From positions 1 through 64,000 of the forward strand of contig MGXR01000013.1 of NCBI GenBank assembly GCA_001801425.1: a stretch of 64,000 bases of DNA. The letters are read 5' to 3'. The DNA is from Gammaproteobacteria bacterium RIFCSPHIGHO2_02_FULL_42_43. GTDB lineage: Bacteria; Pseudomonadota; Gammaproteobacteria; Coxiellales; Coxiellaceae. Below are positions 1-10,271 of this stretch, piece by piece. A program made the translations under genes and the position numbers. The notes beneath the pieces were generated by a model. That model was given only the letters and a program-made list of their open reading frames with translations, was not told where the DNA came from and searched no databases. Within the stretch, counting starts at the first letter, position 1. The number at the start of each line of letters is the position of its first letter.

Positions 1-140
1 ATTTATACACTCGCGGCTCAGATTTTTTTTATTATCGCTTGCTGTCGCGCATGCTTCTTTGTGTATTCATACGCACTTGCTCCGCTATCGCTTCGCGCGT
101 GCTTCTTTGCTTAATTTATACGCGCGGCTCTTTGCTTATA
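1..140. repeat. REP-like repeat cluster at the ppsA 3' end
   Basis: Imperfect units containing ACGCACTTGCTCCG and GCGCGTGCTTC occur here in a degenerate series. The same unit appears near 9404-9494, 33428-33513 and 62757-62843, in each case at or next to the 3' end of a gene. The last few codons and the stop of ppsA lie inside this copy. No coding potential is evident in the unit itself. Confidence 0.75.
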
Positions 141-2488
141 TATAACCACGTTTGCACAATGGTATCTGGATTCAACGAAATACTGTCGATTCCTTGTTGT
201 ACCAGCCACTTTGCAAAATCAGGATGATCGGATGGGCCCTGTCCGCAAATGCCGACATATTTTTTTTGTTTTTTACACGCGGAAATTGCCATCGAAAGTA
301 AGGCCTTTACCGCATCATTTCGTTCATCAAAATTCTCAGCAATGATGGACGAATCGCGATCTAAGCCCAGCGTTAATTGCGTCATATCATTTGAGCCAAT
401 CGAAAATCCATCAAAATATTCGAGAAATTGATCGGCAAGCAACGCATTCGATGGAATTTCACACATCATAATTAATTTTAAATCATTTTTGCCACGCACT
501 AATTGATTTTCAGATAATGCTTGAATCACGCCACGCGCTTCAATCACCGTTCGCACAAACGGAATCATCACTTGCAAATTCGTCAATCCCATTGTGTTGC
601 GCACTTTTTTCACCGCCGCGCATTCCAAGTCAAAACAATCTCGAAATTGCGCCGATACATATCGCGATGCACCGCGAAAACCAAGCATGGGATTTTCTTC
701 GTGTGGCTCAAACACATCGCCACCCAATAAATTCGCATACTCATTCGATTTAAAATCGGATAAACGCACAATCACAGGCTTGGGATAAAAAGCTGCAGCC
801 AATGTGGCCATTCCTTCTGATAATTTTTCAATATAAAAATCCTTGGGAGATGCGTATGCCGCAGTTACTGTTTTTATTTTTTGTTGCAGTTCAATATTTA
901 CTTTTTCAGGATACAGCAATGCTTTGGGATGAAAACCAATGTAGCTATTAATAATAAATTCGAGTCGCGCCAAACCAATTCCCGCATTGGGCAGCTGAGC
1001 TAATGAAAAAGCATGGTCAGGATTAGCCACATTCATTGCGATTTTAACGAGAATTTCCGGCATTTTGTCAACATTAGTTTTTTCAATTTCAAAAGCAATT
1101 TTTTCAGGATATACATAACCGGTATCGCCTTCTGCACACGAAACCGTAATCAATTGCCCATCCCGAATGACACTCGTTGCATCACCGCAACCCACCACTG
1201 CAGGAATACCCATTTCACGCGCAATAATTGCTGCATGGCACGTTCGCCCACCACGGTTGGTAACAATCGCTGAAGCAGTTTTCATTAACGGTTCCCAATC
1301 CGGATCCGTCATATCCGCCACCAAGACATCGCCGGGTTGCACAGTATTCATTTGATCTAATGATCGCAGCACACGCGCTTTTCCCACGCCAATTTTTTGC
1401 CCGACACTGCGACCCGTCACGATGGGTTTTTGATTGTGTTTTCCAAGCGCGTAACGTTCTGTCACTGCCGATTTTTTTCGGCTAGTCACGGTCTCTGGGC
1501 GCGCCTGCAAAATATAAAGTGTTTGATTCACACCATCGAGCCCCCACTCAATATCCATGGGCCGTTGATAATGCTGTTCAATCAATAACGCGTAACGCGC
1601 TAATGTTAAAATTTGATCGTCAGTTAATGAGAAACGCTGTTGATCTGGTAATGCAACATCGACTTTTTCAACGCTTTTTCCAGCACTTTTATCGTTGGTC
1701 AAAATCATTTTTTGTTTTTTATCACCCAATGTTTTGCGAATAATTGGGCGTTTCCCTAAAGCCAATGTCGATTTATGTACGTAAAATTCATCGGGATTCA
1801 CAGCGCCCTGCACCACCATTTCACCTAGACCATAGGCTGAATTGATTAAAACAACTTGATCAAAACCGGATTCTGTATCTACGGTAAACATGACACCACT
1901 CGCACCCATATCACTTCGCACCATGCGTTGAATGCCAGCAGATAATAAAACGTGCGCGTGATCAAATTTTTGATGCACGCGATAAGTGATGGCGCGATTG
2001 GTGTAAAGCGATGCGAACACTTTTCGTATCGCTAATAAAACATTTTCAATGCCGCAAATATTGAGAAAAGTTTCTTGCTGTCCCGCAAACGAAGCATTCG
2101 GCAAATCTTCAGCGGTTGCAGAAGAACGCACTGCGACAACCGCATCTTGACCGTTTTCTTTCATTGTTTGATACGCATCACGCACCGCTTTTTCAAATGC
2201 CGGCTCAAAAGGTGTTTCTAAAATCCAGGCACGAATGTTTTCACCCGCTTTGCTCAATGCATCCAAATTTTCCACGTTCAGTGAATGCAAAGTATCTTGA
2301 ATGCGCTTTGCCAAATTATTGTGCGATAAAAATTGTCGATACGCTTCTGCGGTTGTTGCAAAACCGTCTGGAACGCACACACCCAGCGCAGACAAATGCG
2401 AAATCATCTCGCCCAATGAAGCATTTTTTCCACCCACCATGGGCACGTCGTTCATGCCAACGTTTTTAAGCGCTATCACGTATTGCAT
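116..2488 (-). CDS. ppsA: Phosphoenolpyruvate synthase
   Basis: Converts pyruvate, ATP and water to phosphoenolpyruvate, AMP and phosphate, the entry step of gluconeogenesis in the cytoplasm. The 790 residues match the usual family length. An N-terminal ATP-grasp-like nucleotide domain starts at once ([10 protein letters not shown], about residue 20). The central swivelling domain carries the phosphohistidine motif GGRTCHAA with His418. The C-terminal PEP/pyruvate barrel ends with [10 protein letters not shown], where Cys748 is the expected catalytic cysteine. The start has a clean ATG and homologous N-terminus. The last codons (SKEPRV) run into a repeat, so the extreme C-terminus may be altered. 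The regulator of this enzyme, ppsR, is encoded at 59019-59837. Divergent from the nucleotidase gene. Confidence 0.97.
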   Translation of the reverse strand: MQYVIALKNVGMNDVPMVGGKNASLGEMISHLSALGVCVPDGFATTAEAYRQFLSHNNLAKRIQDTLHSLNVENLDALSKAGENIRAWILETPFEPAFEKAVRDAYQTMKENGQDAVVAVRSSATAEDLPNASFAGQQETFLNICGIENVLLAIRKVFASLYTNRAITYRVHQKFDHAHVLLSAGIQRMVRSDMGASGVMFTVDTESGFDQVVLINSAYGLGEMVVQGAVNPDEFYVHKSTLALGKRPIIRKTLGDKKQKMILTNDKSAGKSVEKVDVALPDQQRFSLTDDQILTLARYALLIEQHYQRPMDIEWGLDGVNQTLYILQARPETVTSRKKSAVTERYALGKHNQKPIVTGRSVGQKIGVGKARVLRSLDQMNTVQPGDVLVADMTDPDWEPLMKTASAIVTNRGGRTCHAAIIAREMGIPAVVGCGDATSVIRDGQLITVSCAEGDTGYVYPEKIAFEIEKTNVDKMPEILVKIAMNVANPDHAFSLAQLPNAGIGLARLEFIINSYIGFHPKALLYPEKVNIELQQKIKTVTAAYASPKDFYIEKLSEGMATLAAAFYPKPVIVRLSDFKSNEYANLLGGDVFEPHEENPMLGFRGASRYVSAQFRDCFDLECAAVKKVRNTMGLTNLQVMIPFVRTVIEARGVIQALSENQLVRGKNDLKLIMMCEIPSNALLADQFLEYFDGFSIGSNDMTQLTLGLDRDSSIIAENFDERNDAVKALLSMAISACKKQKKYVGICGQGPSDHPDFAKWLVQQGIDSISLNPDTIVQTWLYISKEPRV

Positions 2489-2580
2489 ATTTTCTCCAAT
2501 TGTTTCTCCAATTGTTGTTCTTATGGTATCAAATCACGTAAAATATGCCACGTTACATTTTTGCATCATGGAGCATAAGG

Positions 2581-3501
2581 ATGCGCACATTGCGTCAAGT
2601 ACAACAATTCTGGAGACCTATGGCTGTCGATCTTTCACATAAATTGGTGGTGGCTATTTCATCTCGCGCATTATTCAATTTGGAAGAAAGCAATCGTGTT
2701 TACGAAACTGAGGGCGTGGAAGGATATGCTCGCCATCAAGTTGAGCGTGAAAACGAAGCACTGCCGCCCGGTGTTGCATTTCCGATTGTAAAAAAATTAT
2801 TGGATTTAAATCAGCATGGCGATTTCGTTGAAGTAATTTTGCTTTCGCGCAACAGTGCCGACACTGGCCTTCGTATTTTTAATAGCATCACGCATCATCA
2901 ATTACCCATTACGCGCGCAGCATTTACTTGCGGAAAAAGCCCTTATCGTTACGCATCTGCTTTTGGATGCCATTTGTTTTTATCTTTAAATTCAGTTGAT
3001 GTAACGGAAGCGATTAACGCAAACTGCGCTGCAGCCACTTTATTACCCGCGCAACAGAATAATCAAACATTAGATCAGCTGCACATTGTATTTGATGGCG
3101 ACGCCGTATTATTTTCCAATGAATCCGAAAAAATTTTTCAAGAACAAGGCATTCATGCGTTTACTGCGCACGAAAAAAATAATGCGAAAAATATTCTGCT
3201 CCCTGGGCCATTGAAAGGGTTTTTAGAAGCATTAAATCGATTACAACAACAATTTCCCAGTAAGGAATGCCCGATACGCACAGCACTCATGACCGCACGG
3301 CAATCTCCTGCGCATGAGCGCGTGATTCGCACATTGCGCGAGTGGAATATTCGTATCGATGAATCATTATTTTTGGGTGGATTGCCGAAAGGAGAATTTT
3401 TAAAAGCGTTTGGCGCAAATATATTTTTTGATGATGGGTTATCGAACTGCGAATCAGCATTAGAGCATCAAATAACTACGGGACATGTGCCGAATCGTTA
3501 A
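2581..3501 (+). CDS. Cytosolic 5'-nucleotidase (PF06189 family)
   Basis: Predicted soluble nucleoside 5'-monophosphatase of the bacterial 5'-nucleotidase family related to eukaryotic cN-I. The N-terminal part contains the family-like stretch LVVAISSRALFNLEES, followed by EGVEGYARHQ. Further on there are aspartate motifs HIVFDGDAVLF and, near the C-terminus, NIFFDDGLSNC, consistent with a HAD-like active site. Two starts are plausible. ATG 2581 (306 residues) has GGAG seven bases upstream. ATG 2620 (293 residues, beginning MAVDLSHKLV) matches the usual family N-terminus and has GGAG only four bases away. The stop overlaps the stop of the convergent permease by four bases. Substrate preference cannot be read from the sequence. 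Confidence 0.85.
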   Translation: MRTLRQVQQFWRPMAVDLSHKLVVAISSRALFNLEESNRVYETEGVEGYARHQVERENEALPPGVAFPIVKKLLDLNQHGDFVEVILLSRNSADTGLRIFNSITHHQLPITRAAFTCGKSPYRYASAFGCHLFLSLNSVDVTEAINANCAAATLLPAQQNNQTLDQLHIVFDGDAVLFSNESEKIFQEQGIHAFTAHEKNNAKNILLPGPLKGFLEALNRLQQQFPSKECPIRTALMTARQSPAHERVIRTLREWNIRIDESLFLGGLPKGEFLKAFGANIFFDDGLSNCESALEHQITTGHVPNR

Positions 3502-4892
3502 CGTTTAACAATAAAATACCCCACCCACACCACCACAAATAAAATTAAACTGCTGTAAGTGAGTGTTAGCTGTGACCATTCGATATTATGGTGCGTAAAA
3601 AGCGCTGTATCTTGCCCAAACAACACGGTTAAACACAACACCAACGCAAAGATAATTCCATACGGAAATAACGGGCTGCGATACGGCAATTCAGACAATG
3701 CACGACCTTCTCGTTTAAATTCTCTGCGAAAAAATAAGTGTGTTACCGCAATTCCAATCCACGCAATAAAACCCGACAATGCAGACGCTGCAATTAAAAT
3801 CGTATACAAAAATGTATTACCCCAACGCGACGCCAAAAAAGCACATGAACCAACCAGCAATGTTAATAACAACGCGTAAATCGGAACGCCATTTTTGGAA
3901 GTTTTAGCAAAAATAGAAAAAATCCCACCGGTCGTTTTTCCCAATTGATACAATGTGCGGCTGGATGCATACGTTCCAGAATTGGCCGCAGAAATAACAG
4001 CACTTAAAATCACAAAATTAATAATGCCTGCAGCCGCGGGGATATGCGCCATGTTCATTACCATTGTAAATGGACTGAATGCGACTTCATTTTCACTCGC
4101 ACCGACTAAATGCGGATTAGATGCAGGAATCAACGCGCCAATCACAAAAATAGTCAGCACATAAAATAATAATATGCGCCAAAAAATAAGTCGCGCCGCT
4201 TTAGGAATATCGTGCGCTGGATTCTGGCTTTCGCCCGCTGCAACGCCAATTAATTCGCATCCCTGAAACGAAAATCCAGCCACCAACATCACATTAAACA
4301 CCAGCAGCCAACCGTGCGTACCAAACAAATTGAGATGATGCGCATCAGAAAAAATGGGTTGCGCAGCATGCGAATGAAATAATCCCAATAACATTGAAAA
4401 ACCAATCGCAATAAAAATAATAATCATGGCGACTTTAATTAACGCAAGCCAATATTCTGTTTCACCGAATCCACGCACTGAAAATAAATTCAATCCCATA
4501 ATCAACACGAGCATAATTAATCCCACCAGCCCAGTTGAAATATGCGGAAACCAATATTCTAAAATGATCGTACCAGCGCTCACTTCAGCGGCCAAAGTAA
4601 TTGCCCAGTTAAACCAATAATTCACCGACATCGCAAATCCAAACGAAGGACTCACATAATCCGTTGCGTGCTGACAAAATGATCCCGCAACCGGTTTGTA
4701 TGCACTCATTTCTGCAAGACTCACCATCAAAAAATAAACCATGATGCCAATGATCAAATAACCGAGCAGCGCTCCCCATAAACCTGCGGAATGAATTGCA
4801 GCGCCGCTCGCTAAAAATAATCCGGTGCCGATGGATCCGCCGATCGCAATCATGCTTAATTGCCGGCTATTTAATTTTCTTTGTAAGCTCAC
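3498..4892 (-). CDS. Amino-acid permease, APC superfamily (LysP/GabP-like)
   Basis: A 464-residue inner-membrane transporter with about twelve hydrophobic segments. The N-terminal helix carries the APC signature MIAIGGSIGTGLFLASG, and the third segment region reads PVAGSFCQHATDYV, typical of the amino-acid transporter (AAT) group that imports amino acids with protons. The start is GTG at 4892 and overlaps the glmM stop as GTGA, so the two genes are translationally coupled. Which amino acid is imported cannot be decided; lysine, proline or aromatic permeases are closest by general pattern. It ends convergently against the 5'-nucleotidase. Confidence 0.9.
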   Translation of the reverse strand: MSLQRKLNSRQLSMIAIGGSIGTGLFLASGAAIHSAGLWGALLGYLIIGIMVYFLMVSLAEMSAYKPVAGSFCQHATDYVSPSFGFAMSVNYWFNWAITLAAEVSAGTIILEYWFPHISTGLVGLIMLVLIMGLNLFSVRGFGETEYWLALIKVAMIIIFIAIGFSMLLGLFHSHAAQPIFSDAHHLNLFGTHGWLLVFNVMLVAGFSFQGCELIGVAAGESQNPAHDIPKAARLIFWRILLFYVLTIFVIGALIPASNPHLVGASENEVAFSPFTMVMNMAHIPAAAGIINFVILSAVISAANSGTYASSRTLYQLGKTTGGIFSIFAKTSKNGVPIYALLLTLLVGSCAFLASRWGNTFLYTILIAASALSGFIAWIGIAVTHLFFRREFKREGRALSELPYRSPLFPYGIIFALVLCLTVLFGQDTALFTHHNIEWSQLTLTYSSLILFVVVWVGYFIVKR

Positions 4893-6205
4893 GTGTTCAC
4901 CTGACTGGCTAACATTTCCGCATGCGCGCGTGCCTCGGTTGCATCGTCACACTCTACCATCACTCGAATACAGGATTCCGTTCCTGAGGGGCGCAACAAT
5001 ACGCGCCCCGCCTCACCCAATTTTTCTTCCAACGTTTTTGCGGCTTTTTGCAATGCGTGCATCATGGAAAATTGTGACACATCTTTGACGGGCACATTAA
5101 TTAATACTTGCGGGCGTTTTTGCATGCTATTTTTTAATTGCTGCAAGGATTTTTTTTCTCTCTGCATGATTTGCAAAATTTGCAAACCCGTTAACACGCC
5201 GTCACCTGTCGTCGCATAATCTAAATTCACAATATGCCCCGATGATTCTCCGCCCAAACGCCAGTTATTTTCTTGCAATTTGGATAACACGTAACGATCG
5301 CCCACTGCAACGCGCTCAAACTGCATACCGCGTGACTGTATCGCTTTTTCCAATCCTAAATTACTCATCAATGTACCCACCACAGCGGCATGTTCACTGT
5401 GCATCGCTAAAATACATAAAATTTCATCGCCATCAACCAATTCACCGCAATGATCAATCATGATTAATCGGTCACCGTCACCATCCAATGCCAAACCACA
5501 ATCTGCTTTTTCTTGCAATACTTTTTGTCGCAATGCAGTTGTATCTGTCGCACCGCATCGTTCATTAATATTCACACCGTTGGGTGTTACATGAATATCA
5601 ATCACCTCAGCGTGAAACGCACGAAAAACGGTTGGTGCTACAAAAGACGAAGCTCCGTTGGCACAATCCAACACAATTTTCATCCGCTCAAGCGACAAGC
5701 GTTCAAATAATTTTTTACAATGCGCGACATATTGCGCTTCAGCATCCGACAAAAAAGACAAACGCCCAATGCGCTTTGCGATTTCGCAACGCGTCATGTC
5801 CATTATTTTTTTTTCAACCCGTAATTCCCATTCATCAGATAATTTCAAACCATCTTGACCAATTAATTTCACTCCATTATCTTCATACGTATTGTGAGAT
5901 GCGCTAATCACAATGCCAGCGTTTGCTCTCAGCTGCTGCGTGAAAAAAGCCACTACCGGTGTTGGCAACACACCGAGCGCAATCACATTTGCGCCCGCGG
6001 ATAACAATCCCGCTTGCAACGCCGATTGTAGTAACTCGCCCGATTCGCGCGTATCGCGCCCAATCAAAACCGTTGGCGCAGACATCGACTCTGATAATAT
6101 CAATCCAACTGCATAACCCAATTTCAATAAAAATTCGGGACAAATGGTGTCGCTTCCCATGCGCGCACGCACGCCGTCCGTACCAAAATAACGTTTTGTT
6201 TGCAT
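4889..6205 (-). CDS. glmM: Phosphoglucosamine mutase
   Basis: Interconverts glucosamine-6-phosphate and glucosamine-1-phosphate on the way to UDP-GlcNAc for peptidoglycan and LPS. The 438 residues start with KRYFGTDGVR, the standard N-terminus. The phosphoserine loop is SASHNTYEDNG with Ser103 as the phosphorylated residue; most relatives have proline where this one has Thr106. The metal-binding loop DGDGDR and the sugar-binding GGESSGH are present, and the C-terminal phosphate site reads RPSGTE. It lies downstream of ftsH on the same strand, as in many gammaproteobacteria, and is coupled to the downstream permease by a four-base overlap. Confidence 0.97.
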   Translation of the reverse strand: MQTKRYFGTDGVRARMGSDTICPEFLLKLGYAVGLILSESMSAPTVLIGRDTRESGELLQSALQAGLLSAGANVIALGVLPTPVVAFFTQQLRANAGIVISASHNTYEDNGVKLIGQDGLKLSDEWELRVEKKIMDMTRCEIAKRIGRLSFLSDAEAQYVAHCKKLFERLSLERMKIVLDCANGASSFVAPTVFRAFHAEVIDIHVTPNGVNINERCGATDTTALRQKVLQEKADCGLALDGDGDRLIMIDHCGELVDGDEILCILAMHSEHAAVVGTLMSNLGLEKAIQSRGMQFERVAVGDRYVLSKLQENNWRLGGESSGHIVNLDYATTGDGVLTGLQILQIMQREKKSLQQLKNSMQKRPQVLINVPVKDVSQFSMMHALQKAAKTLEEKLGEAGRVLLRPSGTESCIRVMVECDDATEARAHAEMLASQVNT

Positions 6206-6286
6206 CGTTCCATGAATCCTGTGATTTAAAGAGGAGATGGTACAAGAGTTTGACTGATTTTTATAGTCGAAACCGCGAGCAAGCGA

Positions 6287-8209
6287 TTATTCACTCGCCA
6301 TCGCTTCCGTTTGCGTTCCAGAGATCAGTGGTTTTCCCGTCGATTTCGAATCGGCGTCGGTCGACTCAGGTTTGCGAGATGCCTCATCCCAACCGTCAGG
6401 CGGCGTGGGTGCTTTTCCTTGCATGATTTCTTTGATTTGTGAATCATCTAGCGTTTCATATTTGATAAGCGCTTCTGCCATCGTGTGCAATTGATCATTG
6501 TGTTCTGTTAATACGGATTTTGCAGTTGCGTACGCTGTGTCAATAATTTTTCGTATTTCAAGATCAATTTTCATGTTCGTTTCATCAGATGCTTCGCTGC
6601 GCTGTGTCATTGTGCGGCCTAAAAAAACTTCGCCTTCTTCTGCGCCATAAGTAATTGGGCCCATCGCATCGGACAAACCCCATTTAGTGACCATGTTGCG
6701 TGCAATTTCAGTTGCTTTTTCAATATCGTTTGAAGCGCCGGTCGTTACCGCATCAGAACCAAAAATTAATTCTTCCGCCACGCGTCCACCAAACAATGCG
6801 GCTAATTGGCATTTCAAACGAGATTTGGAATAGCTGTAACGATCTGCTTCGGGTAAAAACATGGTAACGCCGAGTGCTCGCCCACGCGGAATAATCGTGA
6901 CTTTATAAACGGGGTCATGTTCTTTCATGTATAAGCCCACAACTGCGTGTCCCGCCTCATGAAATGCCGTTAATTTTTTCTCAGTATCGCTCATCACCAT
7001 AGAACGACGCTCTGCGCCCATGATAATTTTGTCTTTGGCTTTTTCAAAATCGGTCATTTGCACTTGTTTTTTATCTTCACGCGCCGCAAAAAGCGCTGCT
7101 TCATTCACTAAATTTGCCAAATCAGCGCCCGAAAAACCAGGTGTGCCACGCGCAATTAATGTCGCATTTGCATCATTCGCTGCCGGTACTTTTTGCATGT
7201 GCACTTTCAAAATCGCTTCGCGACCTTTGATGTCTGGCAGCGGCACCACCACTTGTCGATCAAAACGACCGGGGCGCAACAATGCGGGATCCAACACGTC
7301 GGGGCGATTGGTGGACGCCATCACAATCACACCTTCTTTGCCTTCAAATCCATCCATTTCAACAAGCAATTGATTGAGTGTTTGTTCGCGCTCATCATGA
7401 CCGCCGCCCAATCCTGCGCCGCGATGACGACCCACAGCATCAATTTCGTCGATAAAAATAATACACGGCGCATGTTTTTTCGCTTGATCAAACATATCGC
7501 GTACACGCGACGCACCAACACCTACAAACATTTCCACAAAATCAGAACCAGAAATCGTGAAAAATGGCACTTTCGCTTCACCGGCCACTGCTTTTGCTAG
7601 CAATGTTTTGCCGGTTCCTGGTGGGCCCATCAATAAAACGCCGCACGGCATTTTTCCACCTAATTTTTGAAACTTCGCGGGATCTTTTAAAAATTCAACC
7701 ATTTCTTCTAATTCGTGTTTCGCTTCATCAATTCCTGCGACGTCTTTAAATGTAACACGCACTTGATCCATGCCAAGCAAACGCGCTTTACTGCGACCAA
7801 ATGACATGGGGCCACCTTTGCCACCACCTTGCATTTGACGCATGAAAAAAATCCACACACCAATCAATAATAAAAATGGCGCCCAACTAATGAGGATTTG
7901 CATGAGCAAACTGCGTTCTTTTGGCGGCTCACCACGCACATTCACTTTTTGCTTCACAAGATCGTTCAGCAAGTTTTGATCGGGCATGGGCAGGTAGGTT
8001 GTAAAATGTTTACCATCTTTGGTATTGCCGGAAATAATGTCGTTTTGAATAATCACGTTGGAAATATCGCCACTTTTCACGGCTTGTAAAAATTCAGAAT
8101 AAGTGTACTGCGACACCTGTGGTTCGTGTGGACCAAAATTACTGAAAACGGTAACAAGCACCACCGCGATGATCAGCCACAAAAACATATTTTTTAACAT
8201 GGTATTCAA
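6287..8209 (-). CDS. ftsH: ATP-dependent zinc metalloprotease FtsH
   Basis: Membrane-anchored AAA+ protease that degrades misfolded membrane proteins and regulatory substrates. The 640 residues contain an N-terminal transmembrane segment (about 5-25), a periplasmic domain, a second transmembrane helix (about 105-125), then the AAA+ module with Walker A GPPGTGKT, Walker [11 protein letters not shown] and the second region of homology [17 protein letters not shown]. The zinc site HEAGH falls at 417-421, the same numbering as in E. coli. The final 50 residues are a variable tail. Gene order rlmE-ftsH-glmM is conserved in gammaproteobacteria. No strong terminator is visible between ftsH and glmM, so co-transcription is likely. 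Confidence 0.98.
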   Translation of the reverse strand: MNTMLKNMFLWLIIAVVLVTVFSNFGPHEPQVSQYTYSEFLQAVKSGDISNVIIQNDIISGNTKDGKHFTTYLPMPDQNLLNDLVKQKVNVRGEPPKERSLLMQILISWAPFLLLIGVWIFFMRQMQGGGKGGPMSFGRSKARLLGMDQVRVTFKDVAGIDEAKHELEEMVEFLKDPAKFQKLGGKMPCGVLLMGPPGTGKTLLAKAVAGEAKVPFFTISGSDFVEMFVGVGASRVRDMFDQAKKHAPCIIFIDEIDAVGRHRGAGLGGGHDEREQTLNQLLVEMDGFEGKEGVIVMASTNRPDVLDPALLRPGRFDRQVVVPLPDIKGREAILKVHMQKVPAANDANATLIARGTPGFSGADLANLVNEAALFAAREDKKQVQMTDFEKAKDKIIMGAERRSMVMSDTEKKLTAFHEAGHAVVGLYMKEHDPVYKVTIIPRGRALGVTMFLPEADRYSYSKSRLKCQLAALFGGRVAEELIFGSDAVTTGASNDIEKATEIARNMVTKWGLSDAMGPITYGAEEGEVFLGRTMTQRSEASDETNMKIDLEIRKIIDTAYATAKSVLTEHNDQLHTMAEALIKYETLDDSQIKEIMQGKAPTPPDGWDEASRKPESTDADSKSTGKPLISGTQTEAMASE

Positions 8210-8221
8210 AACATTGCCTCA

Positions 8222-8851
8222 TCAAACAACATCACAACCATTATAACCGGGATGGAAATCAAGCGCCAACACATAAACTTCCGCGGACTCTGCTCGCGAA
8301 GCCTCTGGTTTACGGTATTTCACCACTTTAAAGTGTAATTTAAGCGTCTTCACAAATATCTCTAATCCCGCACCGTGAAACGCTTTAAACAAAAACGTGC
8401 CTTTGGGTTTCAGCACTTGGTTCGCACAGTCTAACGCCAATTCCAGTAAATGAATACTACGAGGCATGTCAATACTTTTTTGCCCAGTCAAATTAGGCGC
8501 CATATCTGAAATCAATACATCCGCTCTTTGATCGTGAAGTGCTGCTGTCAATTTTTGTAACGTCGCATCGTCATTGAAATCACCTTGGATAAAAATATCG
8601 GTAGTGATTTCAAGCGGTAGCAAATCAACTGCAATAATTTTTCCATGATCACCCACGAATTTTTTTGCCACTTGTGACCAACCGCCTGGTGCAGCACCTA
8701 AATCAATCACCGTCATGCCTGATTTGAATAAACGATCTTTTTCTTGCAGTAATAATAATTTATACGCTGCACGCGAAACATATCCTTCGCGTTGTGCTTT
8801 TTTCACAAACGGATCACTAACGTGTCTTTCAATCCACGATTTTTTTTTCAC
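8222..8851 (-). CDS. rlmE: 23S rRNA 2'-O-methyltransferase (U2552)
   Basis: SAM-dependent methyltransferase of the FtsJ/RrmJ family acting on the A-loop of 23S rRNA in the large subunit. The 209-residue protein shows the SAM-binding motif DLGAAPGGWSQVA, the acidic motif DMAPN and the K-D-K-E catalytic set (Lys in AAYKLLL, Asp of DMAPN, Lys of FKAF, Glu of ESAEVYVLA). The start codon is GTG at 8851, overlapping the sufT stop as GTGA. It is followed within 15 bases by ftsH, the classic pairing. Confidence 0.96.
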   Translation of the reverse strand: MKKKSWIERHVSDPFVKKAQREGYVSRAAYKLLLLQEKDRLFKSGMTVIDLGAAPGGWSQVAKKFVGDHGKIIAVDLLPLEITTDIFIQGDFNDDATLQKLTAALHDQRADVLISDMAPNLTGQKSIDMPRSIHLLELALDCANQVLKPKGTFLFKAFHGAGLEIFVKTLKLHFKVVKYRKPEASRAESAEVYVLALDFHPGYNGCDVV

Positions 8852-9399
8852 AACAGCCCTAATTCTAATTTCGCCATATCAGACATTTTGCTGCGATCCC
8901 ACGGTGGATCGAGTACAATTTCGATATTTGCCGAAGCAACTTCTGGAATCGCCAAAATTTTTTGTTTCGCATCATGCGCAATCACAGGACCCATGCCGCA
9001 ACCCGGCGCCGTTAATGTCATTTGAATGTTAATGCAATATTTCTTTTTATCTTTTTCGTCGGGTTGAATGTCGCAGTGATACACCAAACCCAAATCAACA
9101 ATATTCACGGGAATTTCAGGATCGTAAACTGATTGCAATTGCAACCATACTTTGTCTTTGATGCTCGTATTTTTGGGTAATTGTGTTAGCGGGTTGCTGG
9201 GAATTTTTCCCAATACATCCGCATCTTTTCCATCAATGCGCGCCAAATTACCATAAACAGAAACGGTGTAACTATTTCCCAGTGATTGCGTGATCGCAAC
9301 TTCCGTGCCAACGTGCAGCATAATGCGTGCACCCGACGGCACGAGTAATGCGGGACAGTCGCGGGAGAGGATGATGATTTTTTTTGTATTGTCATTCAT
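8848..9399 (-). CDS. sufT: Fe-S cluster assembly protein SufT (DUF59/MIP18 family)
   Basis: An auxiliary maturation factor for Fe-S proteins. The 183-residue protein has a distinct N-terminal region of about 85 residues followed by the MIP18-like domain: VYDPEIPVNIVDLGLVYHC, then LTAPGCGMGPVIAHDAK with the conserved cysteine, and VLDPPWDRSKMSD near the end. That layout is the SufT form found at the end of SUF operons. It follows the suf genes after a ~100-bp repeat and is coupled to rlmE by a four-base overlap. It probably still belongs to the suf transcription unit, although the repeat could separate the two. Confidence 0.9.
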   Translation of the reverse strand: MNDNTKKIIILSRDCPALLVPSGARIMLHVGTEVAITQSLGNSYTVSVYGNLARIDGKDADVLGKIPSNPLTQLPKNTSIKDKVWLQLQSVYDPEIPVNIVDLGLVYHCDIQPDEKDKKKYCINIQMTLTAPGCGMGPVIAHDAKQKILAIPEVASANIEIVLDPPWDRSKMSDMAKLELGLL

Positions 9400-9403
9400 A
9401 TGT

Positions 9404-9494
9404 TACGCACTTGCTCCGTAAATAAAAATGATTTGCTTCGCAAATCTCGCTCGCTAACGCGCGCGGCTCCTTGTTAATTTATGCGCGTGCTTCT
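9404..9494. repeat. REP-like repeat, full-length copy
   Basis: About 90 bp beginning ACGCACTTGCTCCG, with an internal palindrome GATTTGCTTCGCAAATC and ending ATGCGCGTGCTTCTG. It aligns along its whole length with the copy at 62757-62843 apart from small indels. It separates the A-type carrier gene from sufT inside the minus-strand run. Confidence 0.8.
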
Positions 9495-9498
9495 GATG

Positions 9499-9822
9499 TT
9501 ATTTAATGTTAAAACTCTCACCGCAGCCGCATAAACTGTCGGCATTCGGATTATTAAAAATCAATTGTGACAAACCCATTGCTTTTTTAACATAATCAAT
9601 TTCAGTGCCTTGAATTTTTGCAACGCAATCAGGATCAATAAATATTTTGATATCTGAAATAATGATTTCAATATCGTTTTCTTTTTTTGATTCAACAATG
9701 TCAGGCATATACATGTATCCCGAACAACCGGTTTTTTTGACAGACAAACGAAAATTCGCGTTGTTATTTTTGCACAGGCTTTTGATGTGTTGGATGGCAG
9801 ATTCTGTCATGGTAATAATCAT
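9499..9822 (-). CDS. A-type Fe-S carrier (HesB/IscA/SufA family)
   Basis: Predicted carrier that receives Fe-S clusters from the SUF scaffold and passes them to target proteins. Translation from ATG 9822 gives 107 residues. The three ligand cysteines are in place: Cys33 in KTGCSGYMY, and Cys98/Cys100 in SLCGCGESF. I chose ATG 9822 because it overlaps the sufU stop as ATGA and gives the family N-terminus MIITMTESAIQHIK; a longer frame upstream only reads through sufU. It could be called sufA, iscA or erpA; its position in the suf operon favours a SufA role. Confidence 0.9.
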   Translation of the reverse strand: MIITMTESAIQHIKSLCKNNNANFRLSVKKTGCSGYMYMPDIVESKKENDIEIIISDIKIFIDPDCVAKIQGTEIDYVKKAMGLSQLIFNNPNADSLCGCGESFNIK

Positions 9823-10271
9823 GGTAACAACCCGCTTGCTTGCGCGCACGGTTCTTCTTTTATTATAGCCATTAACGCATGCCACGCCAACGTGGCGCAC
9901 TTCACCCGCATGGGAAATGCATTCACACTTTTAAACACCAGTAATTTTTTTAACAGAGTTTCATCATATGATTCTCCCATTAACATCTGATGAAATTGCA
10001 AAAATATTTCTTTAATCTCAGCAAACGATTTTTTTTTCAAATAATCCGTCATCAAAGACGCCGAAGCCACAGAAATAGCACAACCTGAACCTTCAAAACT
10101 CGCATTTTCAATGACACCATTTTCTGTTTTTAAAAATAACATCAGGCGATCGCCGCACAATGGATTCACGCCTTCTTTTTGCACCGTTGCATCTTGTAAT
10201 TGAAAAAAATTCCGCGGATGCCGGCTGTGATCGATAATTAATTCTTGATACAACTCGTTTAAATTGGACAT
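9819..10271 (-). CDS. sufU: Fe-S cluster assembly scaffold SufU
   Basis: A 150-residue IscU-fold protein of the SufU type. The metal/cluster ligands are visible as Cys39 and Asp41 (NPLCGDRL), Cys64 (GSGCAISVAS) and Cys125 (RVKCATLAW). The insertion between the second and third cysteine is longer than in IscU, as expected for SufU, which accepts sulfur from SufS. It overlaps sufS by 13 bases upstream and the A-type carrier by four bases downstream, so it is part of one translationally coupled unit. The last dozen residues (EEPCAQASGLLP) look non-conserved. Confidence 0.93.
   Translation of the reverse strand: MSNLNELYQELIIDHSRHPRNFFQLQDATVQKEGVNPLCGDRLMLFLKTENGVIENASFEGSGCAISVASASLMTDYLKKKSFAEIKEIFLQFHQMLMGESYDETLLKKLLVFKSVNAFPMRVKCATLAWHALMAIIKEEPCAQASGLLP

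Noticed and set aside
5959-6426. 155-codon plus-strand ORF across the glmM start and ftsH end
   Set aside because: Shadow of two strongly conserved minus-strand genes; no family features.
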